DNA from: Bartonella bacilliformis KC583
GTDB taxonomy: Bacteria; Pseudomonadota; Alphaproteobacteria; Rhizobiales; Rhizobiaceae
Reading direction: 5' to 3'
Assembly: GCF_000015445.1 (NCBI RefSeq)
Contig: NC_008783.1
Location: forward strand, 1,301,001-1,365,000
Length of the DNA stretch: 64,000 bases
The notes under the pieces are model-generated. The model did no database searches. It worked only from the letters and a program-made list of their open reading frames with translations, and was not told where the DNA came from. This document shows, one piece after another, positions 39,644 to 52,000 of this stretch (position 1 is the first letter of the stretch; each line of letters opens with the position of its first letter). The position numbers and the translations under genes were made by a program.

Positions 39644-39741
39644 CTAATCATTTAAGGTAATGATTAGCCAGGCTTCATAAAATGAGTTGACCCTGTTAAT
39701 CGCATTAAAGGATATTGCTACATCGCCTCTATAATAGAGGC
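39644..39741. repeat. two perfect hairpins in the secB-malic enzyme spacer
   Basis: CTAATCATT (39644-39652) pairs with AATGATTAG (39659-39667). GCCTCTA (39725-39731) pairs with TAGAGGC (39735-39741) around a 3-nt loop. Neither has a T tract. They may be transcript ends of secB (+) and the malic enzyme region (-). The rest of 39455-39761 shows no gene. Confidence 0.5.
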
Positions 39742-39761
39742 TCCATTTGTATGAAAGATAA

Positions 39762-39942
39762 CTACACTCTTAAAATTCCATAGCCTTCTTGTTGTTTACA
39801 AAGCTGAAATTTGGAAATGCTTACAATATTTTTCATTCCTGATAATCCTAATCCATTGATAAAAGAAATTATTTCTTCAAAGATCTCAGCATTTTTTAGC
39901 ACGACCAAGAGTATCTTTAACCTGTTTTTTTATTTCTAATGC
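39762..39942 (-). pseudogene. frameshifted ORF remnant downstream of malic enzyme
   Basis: Reading on the minus strand, the malic enzyme frame resumes after several stops with ALEIKKQVKDTLGRAK. It is broken in an A6 run (T6 at 39892-39897) and continues one frame over with NAEIFEEIISFINGLG, then to ILRV and a TAG at 39762-39764. Removing one base of the run restores about 58 codons. There is no start codon. I do not recognise the family. Protein-like composition on both sides of the indel suggests real decayed coding DNA. Confidence 0.4.
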
Positions 39943-39972
39943 TTAATGAACATGACAATTAAACACCATCTA

Positions 39973-41295
39973 TCATAAAAATGGGTCACGTCTAGCATTC
40001 AAATCATGCTTATAAGCCTCTAAATTATTAATATTCTTTTTGGCAACACCACTTTCCATAGCTGCACAGGCTACTGCAGTTGAAACAACTGAAAGCAAAC
40101 GAGGATCAAATGGAACGGGTATGATATAATCCGGACCAAATTTCAATCGACGGCCATTATAAGCTTCCATAACGCTCTCCGGCACTTCCTCACATGCCAA
40201 ATCTGCAATAGCTTTTGCTGCAGCAATTTTCATGTGTTTATTAATAATTGTCGCACGGACATCAAGTACACCACGAAACATATACGGAAAACAAAGAACA
40301 TTATTAATCTGATTAGGATAATCTGATCGACCTGTTGCTATGATAGCATCATCACGCACTTGCATAACCTCTTCCGGTGTGATTTCTGGATCAGGATTAG
40401 CCATAGCAAAAATAATCGGCCGCGGGGCCATTGACTTTACCATTTTTCCGGTTAATGTGCCTTTCGCTGAAACCCCGAAAAATATATCAGCACCCTCCAT
40501 CGCTTCAGCAAGAGTGCGTTTATCTGTTTTAGTAGCATGAGCAGATTTCCAAGGATTCATGCCCTCTTCACGACCTTCATAAACAATCCCCTTCGTATCA
40601 CATAATAGGATATTTTCAGGTCGGAAACCGATCTCCTTAAGCAATTGAATACAAGCAATACCTGCAGACCCTGCACCATTGCAAACCAACCGCGTATTCT
40701 CTATATTGCGTCCTGTTAAACGCAAAGCATTTATCATACCAGCAACCGCAACAATTGCCGTTCCATGCTGATCATCGTGAAAAACAGGAATATTCATTAT
40801 CTCACATAAGCGATTTTCAATAATGAAACAGTCAGGTGCTTTAATATCTTCAAGATTAATACCACCAAAAGATGGCTCCAAATGACGCACTAAATTGACA
40901 AAACTTTCCGTATCATTCGTATCAACTTCCAAATCAATGGCATCAATACCAGCAAAGCGCTTAAAAAGCACTGCTTTTCCTTCCATCACTGGTTTAGATG
41001 CTAAAGCACCCAAATTTCCTAAACCTAAAATAGCTGTTCCGTTTGATATAACAGCAACAAGATTACCTTTGGCTGTATAATCATAAGCCAGCTCAGGATT
41101 TTGAGCAATTGCTTTAACAGGCACAGCAACCCCTGGCGAATAAGCAAGTGCCAAATCATGCTGCGTTTTCATAGATTTTGTCGCAACAATTTCGAGCTTT
41201 CCAGGTCGACCATAACTATGAAAATCAAGAGCTTTTTGTTCATTTTCACTATAAACCGCTTTATGGGTTTTGTAATCTTGCTCACTTTTTTTCAT
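39973..41295 (-). CDS. NAD(P)-dependent malic enzyme, single-domain form
   Basis: It oxidatively decarboxylates malate to pyruvate. The 440 residues contain AYSPGVAVPVKAI, the catalytic DYTAKGNLVAVISNGTAILGLG, the metal-binding FGGINLEDIKAPDC and VFHDDQHGTAIV, and an NAD(P) fold with VCNGAGSAGIAC. Rhizobial and enteric MaeB-type enzymes usually run to about 760 residues, with a phosphotransacetylase-like C-terminal half. This one stops at NLEAYKHDLNARRDPFL, about where that half would start. The catalytic part looks intact. The ATG follows GGAGAAAAATAAG. It is divergent from mutS. Confidence 0.92.
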   Translation of the reverse strand: MKKSEQDYKTHKAVYSENEQKALDFHSYGRPGKLEIVATKSMKTQHDLALAYSPGVAVPVKAIAQNPELAYDYTAKGNLVAVISNGTAILGLGNLGALASKPVMEGKAVLFKRFAGIDAIDLEVDTNDTESFVNLVRHLEPSFGGINLEDIKAPDCFIIENRLCEIMNIPVFHDDQHGTAIVAVAGMINALRLTGRNIENTRLVCNGAGSAGIACIQLLKEIGFRPENILLCDTKGIVYEGREEGMNPWKSAHATKTDKRTLAEAMEGADIFFGVSAKGTLTGKMVKSMAPRPIIFAMANPDPEITPEEVMQVRDDAIIATGRSDYPNQINNVLCFPYMFRGVLDVRATIINKHMKIAAAKAIADLACEEVPESVMEAYNGRRLKFGPDYIIPVPFDPRLLSVVSTAVACAAMESGVAKKNINNLEAYKHDLNARRDPFL

Positions 41296-41492
41296 TTTAC
41301 TTATTTTTCTCCAAAAATAGTATAAATCTTGCTTGGCTTATAGGTTCAACTATTTGATTTTAAATTTGATTCATAGTCCAGAAACCATTATGCTCATTCT
41401 CTATAGGTAATTTACCATATATTTTCATTCACAGATAATGAAGATATGGACTGAAGTAAATAAAAAAGACGTAAAGGGATAAGCGCAGAAAA

Positions 41493-44237
41493 ATGGAAAA
41501 AGGGACTGAACATAAAAGTAACGTAACTCTACAGTCTTTCACCTCATCTAGCACACATCAAGAACGTCTTACCCCCATGATGGAGCAATATATAGAAATC
41601 AAAGCAGTCAATAATGATTGCCTGCTTTTTTACCGTATGGGTGATTTCTATGAATTATTTTTCAATGACGCAATTATCGCTTCTCAAGCCTTAGGAATTA
41701 CACTTACAACACGCGGCAAACACTTAGGTAAAGATATCCCAATGTGTGGTGTTCCTGTTCATTCTGCTGATGATTATTTGCAAAAACTCATCGCTTGTGG
41801 TTATCGAGTTGCTGTATGTGAACAAATGGAAGATCCTGCAGAAGCAAAAAAACGTGGCTCAAAATCAATCGTTCAACGTGAAGTTGTTCGCCTTGTTACG
41901 CCTGGAACCATAACAGAAGAAAAGCTCCTTGATCCAACACGCGCAAATTATCTAATGACACTTGCCCGCATCAAAACTAGTGATAGAGAAGAATTTGCTT
42001 TGTCTTGGATTGATATTTCCACTGGCATATTTCGTGTTACAGAAAGTCATCATGAAAAGCTTTTAACAGATATCATGCGCGTAGACCCGCAAGAAGTGAT
42101 AGTGGCCGATTCATTGTTGCATGACAAATCTCTGAAATCACTTTTTAATGTTCTTGGTCATATCATCTCACCTCAATCAGCTACTCTTTTTGATACAATC
42201 ACCGCTGAACATGATATTTGCAATTATTTCAAATTATCAACCCTTGAAGGCGTTGCTGATTATTCACGCCCTGAACTTTCAGCTATTGCTGCTGCTATTC
42301 GTTATATTGAAAAAACACAAATCACCCATCGCCCCCCTCTCATGCGTCCCGAACGCCAGAATGAAAAAGCGACTCTCTTCATTGATGCTGCTACCAGGCT
42401 TAACCTTGAACTTATTCGAACCACATCTGGCCAACGCGACGGAAGTTTGTTAAAAACCATTGACCGCACAGTTACAGGAGGTGGTTCACGTCTTCTTGCT
42501 GATCGCTTAATTTCTCCCCTAACATCTCCTGAAGCTATTGATAAACGCCTTGATTCAATTGCCTTTTTCTTGCGTAATACTTCTCTTTCAGAAGCTGCCC
42601 ATCTTATTTTGAAAGGGGGGCCAGATATGTCGCGTGCCGTTTCACGTTTAGCTCTTGGTCGAGGAGAACCACGTGATATCGCTACAATTCGGCGTGGTTT
42701 TGAAATTATTAGTGAGCTAAATCAATTACTCAATAATAAATTGCTTCCCCAAGAAATAAGTGATGTGAAAGAAGTGTTTTCACGCTTACCTACTGCCTTG
42801 CATATTCGTCTCAATCAAGCATTGACTGATGATCTTCCACTTCTTAAGCGTGACGGAGGATTTATTCGCCCTAATTATCACCAAGAGCTGGATAAAATGC
42901 GCAATTTACGTGATGAATCACGCCGCATCATTGCGGAACTTCAAGTACGATATGCTAAAGAAACGGACATTAAAACACTTAAAATCAAGCATAATAATGT
43001 TTTAGGTTACTTCATTGAAGTTACAACCTTACAAGCATCCGCGCTCACGAATAATCCACAAGCAAAAGCGCATTTTATTCACCGACAAACAATAGCGAAT
43101 GCTATGCGCTTCACTACAACAGAGCTTGCTGAACTTGAAAGCCGCATTGCCCATGCAGCAAATCACGTTATAACGCTTGAGCTTGAAATCTTCGATATGC
43201 TTGTGAATGAAATTATCGCACAAGCTGATTTCATTCGTAAAGTTTCTGAAGCACTTGCTGTTTTAGATGTGTCTGTTGCTTTAGCGTATTTAGCTGAAGA
43301 ACAAGGATATTGTCGTCCAATCATTGATAATTCTCTAACCTTTCATATCACTGCAGGACGCCATCCTGTCGTAGAGCAAGCACTACGAAAACAAGCAATA
43401 GAACCATTTGTTGCCAATGACTGTAATCTCTCTGCGAAAAACAATCACCAATATGCAGCAATCTGGTTGTTGACAGGTCCAAATATGGGAGGCAAATCAA
43501 CATTTTTGCGACAAAATGCCCTTATTGCTATTATGGCACAAATGGGCTCATTTGTACCAGCTACTTCGGCCCATATCGGTGTTGTTGATCGTTTATTTAG
43601 CCGTGTCGGCGCTTCTGATGATCTTGCACGAGGGCGCTCAACCTTTATGATGGAAATGGTTGAAACAGCAACTATTCTTAATCATGCAAGTAGCCACTCT
43701 CTTGTGATTCTCGACGAGATTGGACGCGGTACATCAACTTTTGATGGCCTCTCAATTGCTTGGGCAGCTGTTGAATATCTTCACGAAGTTAATCATTGTC
43801 GTGCCATTCTCGCCACGCATTTTCACGAAATGACAGCACTCACCAAGAAACTCGACCGCCTTCATAATGTAACCATGAAAGTCAAAAATTGGGAGGGTAA
43901 TGTCATCTTTCTTCACGAAGTGACTGAAGGAGCTGCTGACCGATCTTATGGAGTACAAGTTGCAAAGCTTGCTGGACTTCCCGAAGAAGTTATTACCCGC
44001 GCAACAGACGTTCTCCATCAATTAGAACAAAGCGAAATGGCTGGAAAAGGGCACAAATTAATTGATGACTTACCCCTATTTAATCTTCAAACAATATCCA
44101 CCACACATAAAAAAACAGATAAATATGACGCAATTAAAGAAGCTTTAAAAAATATCCATCCTGATGAGCTTTCACCTAAAGATGCTTTAGAAGAACTTTA
44201 TCGTCTTAAAAAACTTGAAAAAGAATCATCTCTTTAA
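41493..44237 (+). CDS. mutS: DNA mismatch repair protein MutS
   Basis: MutS recognises mismatches and small loops. The 914 residues include the mismatch-binding [12 protein letters not shown] near residues 47-58 (Phe and Glu of the GxFxE-type motif). Then come the connector, lever and clamp domains, Walker [14 protein letters not shown] near 661, and [16 protein letters not shown] with [10 protein letters not shown] for Walker B and the H-motif. The C-terminal tail ends in the small helix-turn-helix ([14 protein letters not shown]). mutS divergent from malic enzyme is common in Rhizobiales. The intact gene argues against a mutator state. Confidence 0.98.
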
Positions 44238-44335
44238 GAGAGATTTAATAACTATTATATATACAGCGCTTTTTAATCAGTACATAAACCTGATTTCAAA
44301 TGTTTATGCTACAAAGAAAAGTATACTGATATTTT

Positions 44336-44411
<76 letters not shown>

Positions 44412-44535
44412 ACAAAAAGCAGATTCTCTTTCAAAAACAAGATAAAGCATAAAACGAAGTTCTTAGAACGAGAAAAGTCTAAGATCAAGAAGAATTCGTC
44501 TTCAATAAAAAGAATACAAAATTCTCTTGCCTTTT

Positions 44536-44913
44536 TTAAACATTATCATCACTAAGAACATTATTACCAAGGATATCAGTCATATCGTCATCCTCATCAC
44601 TTTCATCATGAGACAAGAACGTATCTTCATCATCCCCGAGATCTACATCTTCATCCACTAAATCAGGAATATCATCATCTTTAGAATCGTCAACACCTTC
44701 TTCAAGTAACATAAAGGCAGACTTTTCTACTGTATCAAGCTCTTCAGTGTCAGCGTCTTCTTCACTACCTGCCTCAGCGGCTACAACCTCAAAATAAGAT
44801 CGTGGATAAGAAATCCCCGTATAAGGTGACACTATAGGATCACGATTAAGATCATAAAACTTCTTTCCCGTTTCTGGGTCAACACGCTTAGTTCCAAGTT
44901 CTTTATTTGCCAT
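44536..44913 (-). CDS. TIGR02300-family acidic protein
   Basis: The 125-residue protein starts with the family core LGTKRVDPETGKKFYDLNRDPIV followed by SPYTGISYPRSYF, then an acidic tail (about residues 50-125) very rich in Asp and Glu. In family members outside Rhizobiales the core carries Cys pairs like a small zinc ribbon; here the Cys positions are Asp/Glu/Ser/Tyr, so zinc binding is unlikely. Function unknown. It is divergent from aroA. Confidence 0.85.
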   Translation of the reverse strand: MANKELGTKRVDPETGKKFYDLNRDPIVSPYTGISYPRSYFEVVAAEAGSEEDADTEELDTVEKSAFMLLEEGVDDSKDDDIPDLVDEDVDLGDDEDTFLSHDESDEDDDMTDILGNNVLSDDNV

Positions 44914-44972
44914 GGACCGTGCCTCTTCAGTTAGTTATTTCATTTTAAATGACAAGTTTTTACGGTGCTTAA

Positions 44973-47068
<2,096 letters not shown>

Positions 47069-47202
47069 AATCATCAAGGTGATTTCCATATCTAGCGCTA
47101 ATTTTTCTTCCCATTTAAAGGAAAAAATTATGGAATGATCCTATGTCAACACTAACCCAGCGCTAATGCCTTTTGTAATAAAGGTATGTATTAGGAGTTT
47201 TT

Positions 47203-48903
47203 ATGTCACAGTACAATCCCATGGTAGAGGATTTTGAAGCCCTTTTAATGGAATCTTTCCAAACCAACGATCTCAATGAAGGATCTGTTGTTAAAGGTCG
47301 TATCATCGCAATCGAAAAAGACATGGCCATTATTGATGCTGGCCTTAAGGTAGAAGGACGTATTCCTCTTAAGGAATTTGGTAACAAAGGTAAAGACGGT
47401 TCGTTGCAAATCGGCGATGAAGTTGAAGTCTACATTGATCGCATTGAAAATGCGATGGGTGAAGCTGTTCTATCACGTGAAAAAGCACGTCGTGAAGAAA
47501 GTTGGTTCCGTCTTGAAGAAAAATTCAATGCCGGTGTGCGTGTGGATGGAGTTATCTTCAGCCAAGTAAAAGGTGGATTTACTGTTGACCTTGATGGTGC
47601 TGTTGCCTTTTTACCTCGTAGCCAAGTTGACATTCGCCCTATTCGTGATGTTGCCCCTTTAATGCACAATCCACAATCGTTTGAAATTTTGAAAATGGAT
47701 CGTCGTCGTGGCAATATTGTTGTCTCACGCCGTACCGTCTTAGAAGAAAGTCGTGCTGAACAGCGTTCAGAAATTGTTCAAAACCTTGAAGAAAATCAAA
47801 TCGTTGAAGGCGTGGTCAAAAATATCACTGATTATGGTGCTTTTATTGATCTTGGTGGAATTGATGGTCTTTTGCATGTTACCGACATGGCATGGCGACG
47901 TGTTAGCCACCCCTCTGAGATCCTGACAATCGGTCAAACGATTAAAGTTCAGATTATTCGTATCAATCAAGACACACATCGTATCTCTCTCGGAATGAAA
48001 CAACTTGAAAATGATCCGTGGGATAGCATTAGCGAAAAATATCCAGTGGGTAAAAAAATCACTGGTTCTGTTACCAATATCACAGATTACGGTTGTTTTG
48101 TTGAAATCGAACCAGGAATCGAAGGACTGATCCATGTTTCTGAAATGAGCTGGACGAAGAAAAACATTCATCCTGGAAAACTCCTTTCTACATCACAAGA
48201 AGTAGAAGTTGCTGTTCTTGAAGTTGATCCTTCTAAACGGCGAATTTCCCTTGGTCTCAAGCAAGTATCCGAAAATCCATGGGTGGCTTTCTCCAATAAT
48301 TTCCCTATAAATTCGCAAGTTGAAGGGGAAGTCAAAAATAAGACAGAATTTGGTCTCTTCATCGGCCTTGAAGGTGATGTTGATGGTATGGTTCATCTTT
48401 CTGATCTTGATTGGAATCGTCCTGGTGAGCAAGTCATTGAGACTTATAACAAAGGTGACGTCGTTAAAGCTGTTGTTCTTGATGTTGACGTTGAAAAAGA
48501 GCGTATCTCTCTAGGAATTAAACAGCTTTCCTCTGATAAAGTTGGAGAAGCAGCAGCCTCTGGTGAGCTCCGTAAAGGTGCTGTCGTTACCTGTGAAGTT
48601 ATTGGAATCAATGACAATGGTATTGATATAAAATTGGTTAACCATAATTTAGAAACAACCATCCGTCGAACTGATTTGGCACGTGATCGTGATGAACAAC
48701 GCACTGAGCGTTTCTCTATTGGACAGAAAGTTGATGCCTGTATTACTGCATTTGACAAAAAAACGCGTAAGCTTTCAGTATCCATTAAAGCCTTAGAAAT
48801 TGCGGAAGGAAAAGAAGCTGTTGCTCAATATGGTTCAACAGATTCAGGAGCTTCCCTTGGTGATATTCTCGGTGCTGCATTAAAAAAGCAAGAACAAGAT
48901 TAA
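47203..48903 (+). CDS. rpsA: 30S ribosomal protein S1
   Basis: S1 recruits mRNAs to the 30S subunit and melts structure near start sites. The 566 residues contain six S1 (OB-fold) repeats. Repeats 3-5 share DYGAFIDLGGIDGLLHV, DYGCFVEIEPGIEGLIHV and EFGLFIGLEGDVDGMVHL. The ATG follows TTAGGAG. The 134-bp spacer after cmk likely has its own promoter. A strong terminator follows. Confidence 0.98.
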   Translation: MSQYNPMVEDFEALLMESFQTNDLNEGSVVKGRIIAIEKDMAIIDAGLKVEGRIPLKEFGNKGKDGSLQIGDEVEVYIDRIENAMGEAVLSREKARREESWFRLEEKFNAGVRVDGVIFSQVKGGFTVDLDGAVAFLPRSQVDIRPIRDVAPLMHNPQSFEILKMDRRRGNIVVSRRTVLEESRAEQRSEIVQNLEENQIVEGVVKNITDYGAFIDLGGIDGLLHVTDMAWRRVSHPSEILTIGQTIKVQIIRINQDTHRISLGMKQLENDPWDSISEKYPVGKKITGSVTNITDYGCFVEIEPGIEGLIHVSEMSWTKKNIHPGKLLSTSQEVEVAVLEVDPSKRRISLGLKQVSENPWVAFSNNFPINSQVEGEVKNKTEFGLFIGLEGDVDGMVHLSDLDWNRPGEQVIETYNKGDVVKAVVLDVDVEKERISLGIKQLSSDKVGEAAASGELRKGAVVTCEVIGINDNGIDIKLVNHNLETTIRRTDLARDRDEQRTERFSIGQKVDACITAFDKKTRKLSVSIKALEIAEGKEAVAQYGSTDSGASLGDILGAALKKQEQD

Positions 48904-48922
48904 TCATCAATTATTAAGAATG

Positions 48923-48951
48923 AAGACCGCCTATTTGGGCGGTCTTTTTTT
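48923..48951 (+). terminator. rho-independent terminator of rpsA
   Basis: AAGACCGCC (48923-48931) pairs with GGCGGTCTT (48938-48946) around a 6-nt loop and runs into a T7 tract. It starts 20 bp after the rpsA stop. Confidence 0.95.
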
Positions 48952-49064
48952 ATCCATCAATGGAACATCTTCTTAAGAATTCAATTATTTGTCTGGTAAG
49001 ACAATTTCAAACATTTTCGGACAAAAAATTATTTTTTCTATGTACCGTTCATTATTAGGATAAA

Positions 49065-52000
49065 ATGCTAAAAACTTACTGGATAAAGAGAAAGATTGTA
49101 TCTTTGAATAACAAAAATATTATGGTGCTCAAACAATTATGCATGAAATGGTTCTTTTCCCGACAAATAGAGATCGGTTCTCTTTCTCAAACCAACTTTC
49201 CTATTCGTTCGACTTATAAATCGCAGGAAGAACTCTATAAATTAGGCTATGATATGGCCTTTGGACAAGAAATTTTACTTCCCGAATATGAAGAAAAAAA
49301 CTATTTTCGCGAACGATTGGTTGAAAATGCTAAACTCATTCTCCACGCCTTTCACACCAGTGATGTTGCAGCCAGAAACAACGAGACAATTGCACCTTCT
49401 GCTCAATGGCTTATCGATAATCATTATACCATCGACAAAACCATACAACAACTACGCTGTAACTTATCTAAATCATTTATAAAACAGCTCCCCTCTTATG
49501 AAAAAAAAGCAGAAGTTCCACGTATTTTTGCTTTAGCCTGGCTTTATATCGCCCATACAGATAGCATAATTTCACAAGAAACACTTACGGCTATAGTCAA
49601 TGGCTTTCAAAAAGTTTGTTATTTAAAAATTGGCGAATTGTGGGCTCTACCCTCTATTATTCGTATGATTTTAATTGAAAATGTTCGCCGTCTTTCATCG
49701 CATATTGAACATGCTCAGCATATGCGCCATTGCGCCAATCAAGCAGCCGATAAAATTGCTCTCGCAAAAGATAAAGATGAAGCTAGATTACATACTCTTT
49801 TCACTTTTTATGAAAAATTAATCACTGATTCGACCTTTTCAGCCCATTTATTTTATCGTCTTCGGGGTTCCTCCATTGATTCTACAACAGCATTAACATG
49901 GCTTGAAAAAAATTTGTGTCGCCATGGCAGTAGCCCAGAAATTACAACAGCCAATGAACATACCCGTCAAGCAGCAGACGGTGTCACCATGGGCAATATT
50001 ATTCGTTCTCTCAAAACTATTGATGACATTGACTGGACAGTATGGTTTGAAACTGTCAGTTCTGTAGACCTTGTTTTGCGTGAAAACAGTGACTTTTCTG
50101 AAATTGATTCTCACTCACGTAATGCCTATCGAAAAGTGATAGAGAAAATTGCACGTCATTCGCCTCTGAGTGAACTAGACGTCACACTTAAAGCTGTAGA
50201 GATGACACAAACCTCTCTTGAATATACTCCTCATCAAAACAGTTCCTCCGTTGAAAAGCATTGCTCTATTGGGTGGTATCTTGTCGATGATGGACGCTAC
50301 ATTTTTGAAAAAGCTTGCGGATATAATCCATCCTTTCTCACGAAGTGGATGCGCATCTACAGCCGTTTACAGATAGGAATGATTGCAATCCCTGTTTCTA
50401 TTTTAACGTTTGCTCTTTTGCTTGCAGTTTATGCTTTCTTACGAACCTCTAGCCTCACACCATCCATGACTCTTCTTTTCACCGCGTTAGCGCTTTTTCC
50501 TGCTATGGATGCTGCTTTTGCTTTCTTCAACACTGTTGTTTCATGGTTTATCCCACCAAACCAACTGATTGGTTATGAATATAAAGAGGGTATTCCCAAG
50601 CACGCACGCACAATGGTTGTTGTCCCCACTTTGATGACATCACGCGATTATATTGATGAGCAAATACGCAATCTTGAAGTCCATTATCTTGCTAACCCAC
50701 AAGGTGCTATTCATTTCGCACTTATCACAGATTGGGTAGATTCCCCACGAGAGAAAACGCAAGAAGATCTTGATCTGCTATCTTATGCGCAAACAAATAT
50801 CGCTAAACTTAACCATCGCCACTGCAAAGATAACACTCCTTTATTTTTCCTTTTACATCGCCGACGCCTTTATAACGCTAGCGAAAAATGCTGGATGGGG
50901 TGGGAACGTAAGCGTGGCAAACTTCATGAGCTTAATCTTTTATTACGAGGGAATCAAAATACCAGTTTTTATCCTCCAGATCCTCATCTTCCTCTAGATT
51001 GTCGTTTCGTTATGACACTGGACTCAGATACGATCCTACCCCCTGAAAGCGTCGCTAAATTAGTTGGTAAACTTAACTATCCACTTAATCATCCTGTTTT
51101 TGATCCTAAACATAAAACAGTTGTAAAAGGCTATAGTATTTTACAACCCCGTGTTACACCTTCTCTCATGGCAGAAGAGGGAACATCTATTCTACAACGT
51201 GTTTTTTCTGCCAATCGTGGTCTTGATCCTTATGTTTTTGCTGTTTCTGATACTTACCAAGATCTGTTGGGAGAAGGAACTTTTACCGGAAAAGGTCTCT
51301 ATCATATTGATGCATTTGAACAAGCACTAGCTGGCAAAATCAAAGAAAATGCTGTTCTCAGTCATGATCTTTTAGAAGGTGGCTATGCACGTGCCGCGCT
51401 AGTTAGTGATGTAGAAGTAATTGAAGATTATCCTACAGCTTATAATGTTGATGTTGCTCGCCATCATCGTTGGACACGCGGTGATTGGCAATTATTGCCC
51501 TATCTCTTTGAGAACCGTCACATTAACCTCATAACACGCTGGAAAATGCAGGATAATCTGCGCCGTTCTCTTACACCACTCATGTGGCTAATCGCTACAA
51601 TTATAGGATGGTCTATTTTACCATTAAAGACAGCAACTATTTGGCAAACATTCTTGCTACTCAGTCTATTCATTTCCCCGATTTTAGGAATGTTTCGATC
51701 ACTTATACCGCCTGGTATTGAATATTCTTCACGCGGGCAAATCCAATCAATTATGAGTAGCATTGTTTCTACGATAGCCAATATACTTCTTAAAACAGCA
51801 TTTATGGCCCATTCAGCTTATTTTATGACCGATGCGATTATCCGCACACTTTTCCGTATGCTCATTTCAAAACACCATCTCCTTGAATGGAAAACATCGG
51901 CTGCAACAAAATCAATCCCGAATAGTCTAAAATTTTATACCCTGACAATGTGGCCAGCATCACTTATTGGTTTTTTCGCCATAGCATTGCCTGTACTCTT

